Below, piece by piece: positions 5,983 to 7,622 of a stretch of 7,622 bases of DNA (positions are counted from its first letter, which is position 1; each line of letters begins with the position of its first letter). The notes below the pieces were generated by a model. The model was not told the DNA's origin. It made no database searches and saw nothing but the letters and a program-made list of their open reading frames with translations. The DNA lies in contig DBVT01000119.1 of assembly GCA_002308775.1 (NCBI GenBank), positions 14,876 through 22,497 of the forward strand, written 5' to 3'. The translations under genes and the position numbers were made by a program. Source of the stretch: Mageeibacillus sp. UBA1257 (GTDB lineage Bacteria; Bacillota; Clostridia; UBA1212; UBA1257).

Positions 5983-7622
5983 ATGACCCAGAAGAAGATG
6001 CATCCAAGGCAGGACATGGAGCGGAAAGAATGGAAAAATCTGAACGGAAAGTGGGATTTTTCTTTTACGGAAGGTAAATACAACATGAAGATCGAAGTCC
6101 CTTTTTCATGGTGTTCTCCCCTTTCAGGCATAGAAAATAAAGAAGAAACAAAAGGCTTCTACAGAAAGCTCGTAAAATGGTCTCCCGCCGGTCCGCGCAT
6201 TTTTATCGTCTTCGGAGCAGTCGACTATGAGTGCGTCCTTACAGTCAACGGCAGCAAAATGATGACTCACAAAGGCGGATATTCACAGTTTGAATGCGAA
6301 CTCACGGATGTCTGGAAAAGAGACGGATCGAATATCATTGAACTCTCTTGCGAGGACAAAGCTCTTCCCTGTCAGACGTACGGAAAGCAGGGCTACGGCG
6401 ATGTGAAAGGCATATGGCAGACAGTTTATCTCGAAGCAAGACCTGAATCGTTTATAAGCAATTTTAAGATCAAAACATCCGCATCGGGCAATATCTCGAT
6501 CGATATGATCACCGATAACTGCGCAGACGGCACTATAGTATCTGCCTGTTTTGAAGGTAACAAGTCGGAAGCAAAAGTTAAAAACAACCGTGCTCTGATC
6601 GATTTTAAGATCGAAGATCCTTCTCTCTGGACGTGCGACGATCCGAAGCTTTACAGAGGAACGCTTACTCTTCAGTCTGCCGAGATCGACACCGTCCGCA
6701 CATATTTCGGCATCAGAGAGGTCGGTTATTCTTCATTCGGCAAAAGCACAGACAAGCTCATCACACTGAACGGCAAACCTGTCTTTCTCGCGGGACTTCT
6801 CGATCAGTCTTACAATCCGCAGGGATTTTTTACTCTTCCCTCAGATGACGAATGCGAAAACGAGATAGCGAGAGTAAAAAAAGCCGGATTCAATACCATC
6901 AGGATCCATATCAAAGCGGAAGAGCCTTTGAAACTGTATTTTGCCGATCTGCTTGGCGTTTTGGTGATTTCAGATATCCCATGCTTCTGGGGCGATCCCG
7001 ACAAAGAGACACGAGAACAGTTTGAAAAGGAGCTCGAGGACCAGGTAAAAAGAGACATCAACCATCCTTCAATCATTTATCAGGTAATTTTCAACGAAAC
7101 TTGGGGACTTATGACGACAAGGACAAATCCTGACGGAAAGGTAAAGAGGTATTATTCCGCGGACACTGCGAAATGGGTCGCCAGGTGCTACCGTAAAGTA
7201 AAAAAACTTGACGGGACTCGCCTTGTCGAGGACAACTCTGCATGCCTTAACGACCATGTTGTAACAGATGTAAACACGTGGCATTTTTACTTAAACGGCT
7301 ATGAAAGAGTAAAAAAAGAGATCTCTGATTTCGTCAGGAATTCATATCCGGGCAGCAGTTCCAATTACAAGAGCGGTTATTCGATGACTGACATTCCGAT
7401 AATGAACAGCGAATGCGGAAATTACTGGGGTATCAACGGAAACGCCGGAGAGAGCGATATATCGTATCAATTCAAATATATGATCAATGAATTCAGACGA
7501 TGCGGAAAGATCTGCGGATATATTTTTACAGAGTTTCATGACGTGATCAACGAGTTCAACGGAATATACAAGATCGACAACGACTTAAAGCAAACGGGTT
7601 ACGAGACTTTCGGGTCTTCGAT
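5983..7622 (+). CDS. Glycoside hydrolase family 2 (beta-galactosidase/glucuronidase/mannosidase-like), partial; runs off the right edge
   Basis: The frame is open for 546 codons from ATG 5983 to the window edge. AAGGA lies eight bases upstream and the gap from the biotin ligase stop is 13 bases. GH2 domain order is visible: an N-terminal jelly-roll domain from HPRQDMERKEWKNLNGKWDF (7-26) to about 152, an immunoglobulin-like domain to about 258, and a TIM barrel from about 262. IIYQVIFNETWG (364-375) places the acid/base at E372, and IPIMNSECGNYWG lies at the nucleophile position, E477. The barrel opening GLLDQSYNPQGFFT (281-294) resembles a broad GH2 subgroup usually written LDQGYWPDGLYT. No signal peptide is seen, so it should act on imported oligosaccharides in the cytoplasm. 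Family assignment is firm; the sugar released is not known. An ATG at 5998 is a weaker start without a ribosome site. Confidence 0.92.
   Translation, partial: MTQKKMHPRQDMERKEWKNLNGKWDFSFTEGKYNMKIEVPFSWCSPLSGIENKEETKGFYRKLVKWSPAGPRIFIVFGAVDYECVLTVNGSKMMTHKGGYSQFECELTDVWKRDGSNIIELSCEDKALPCQTYGKQGYGDVKGIWQTVYLEARPESFISNFKIKTSASGNISIDMITDNCADGTIVSACFEGNKSEAKVKNNRALIDFKIEDPSLWTCDDPKLYRGTLTLQSAEIDTVRTYFGIREVGYSSFGKSTDKLITLNGKPVFLAGLLDQSYNPQGFFTLPSDDECENEIARVKKAGFNTIRIHIKAEEPLKLYFADLLGVLVISDIPCFWGDPDKETREQFEKELEDQVKRDINHPSIIYQVIFNETWGLMTTRTNPDGKVKRYYSADTAKWVARCYRKVKKLDGTRLVEDNSACLNDHVVTDVNTWHFYLNGYERVKKEISDFVRNSYPGSSSNYKSGYSMTDIPIMNSECGNYWGINGNAGESDISYQFKYMINEFRRCGKICGYIFTEFHDVINEFNGIYKIDNDLKQTGYETFGSS

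Overview
The window looks like a carbohydrate-use region of an anaerobic member of the Clostridia (Bacillota), plausibly a gut or rumen inhabitant. This rests on the strong GGAGG-type ribosome binding sites, the sigma-A-like promoters, lipoprotein signals followed by a Pro/Thr/Glu/Asp-rich linker, moderate GC content by eye, and the gene content. No rRNA, tRNA, mobile element, CRISPR array or phage gene was seen.

Layout. Two gene groups diverge from a 117-base intergenic region (4027-4143) that carries two near-consensus promoters back to back. The leftward group, in transcription order, is a lipoprotein glycoside hydrolase of clan GH-A (4026-2425), a D-lyxose/D-mannose isomerase of the cupin fold (2292-1606), a PfkB-family sugar kinase resembling fructokinase (1560-664), and the first 211 residues of a lipoprotein resembling an M3 oligoendopeptidase (635 to the window's left edge). 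A 132-base gap (2293-2424) separates the hydrolase from the isomerase. It holds a possible weak terminator, a possible second promoter and a perfect 13-bp inverted repeat whose arms contain a self-palindromic 10-mer. The rightward group is a zinc-dependent medium-chain dehydrogenase (4144-5208), a stand-alone biotin-protein ligase overlapping it by 4 bases (5205-5969), and the first 546 residues of a family 2 glycoside hydrolase (5983 to the right edge).

How they may work together (inference). The anchored GH-A enzyme would cut a glycan outside the cell, and the GH2 enzyme, which has no signal peptide, would trim the imported oligosaccharides inside it. The isomerase would turn D-mannose into D-fructose, or D-lyxose into D-xylulose, and the kinase would phosphorylate the ketose for entry into glycolysis or the pentose phosphate pathway. 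The dehydrogenase could handle a polyol or sugar acid. The isomerase-kinase pair is the firmest functional link. The biotin ligase and the peptidase-like lipoprotein are the unexpected members. No transporter or transcription regulator lies inside the window.

Nothing here is clearly a new type of system. The best candidates for a second look are the double-palindrome leader hairpin, the exported M3-like protein in a sugar operon, and the biotin ligase coupled to a dehydrogenase.
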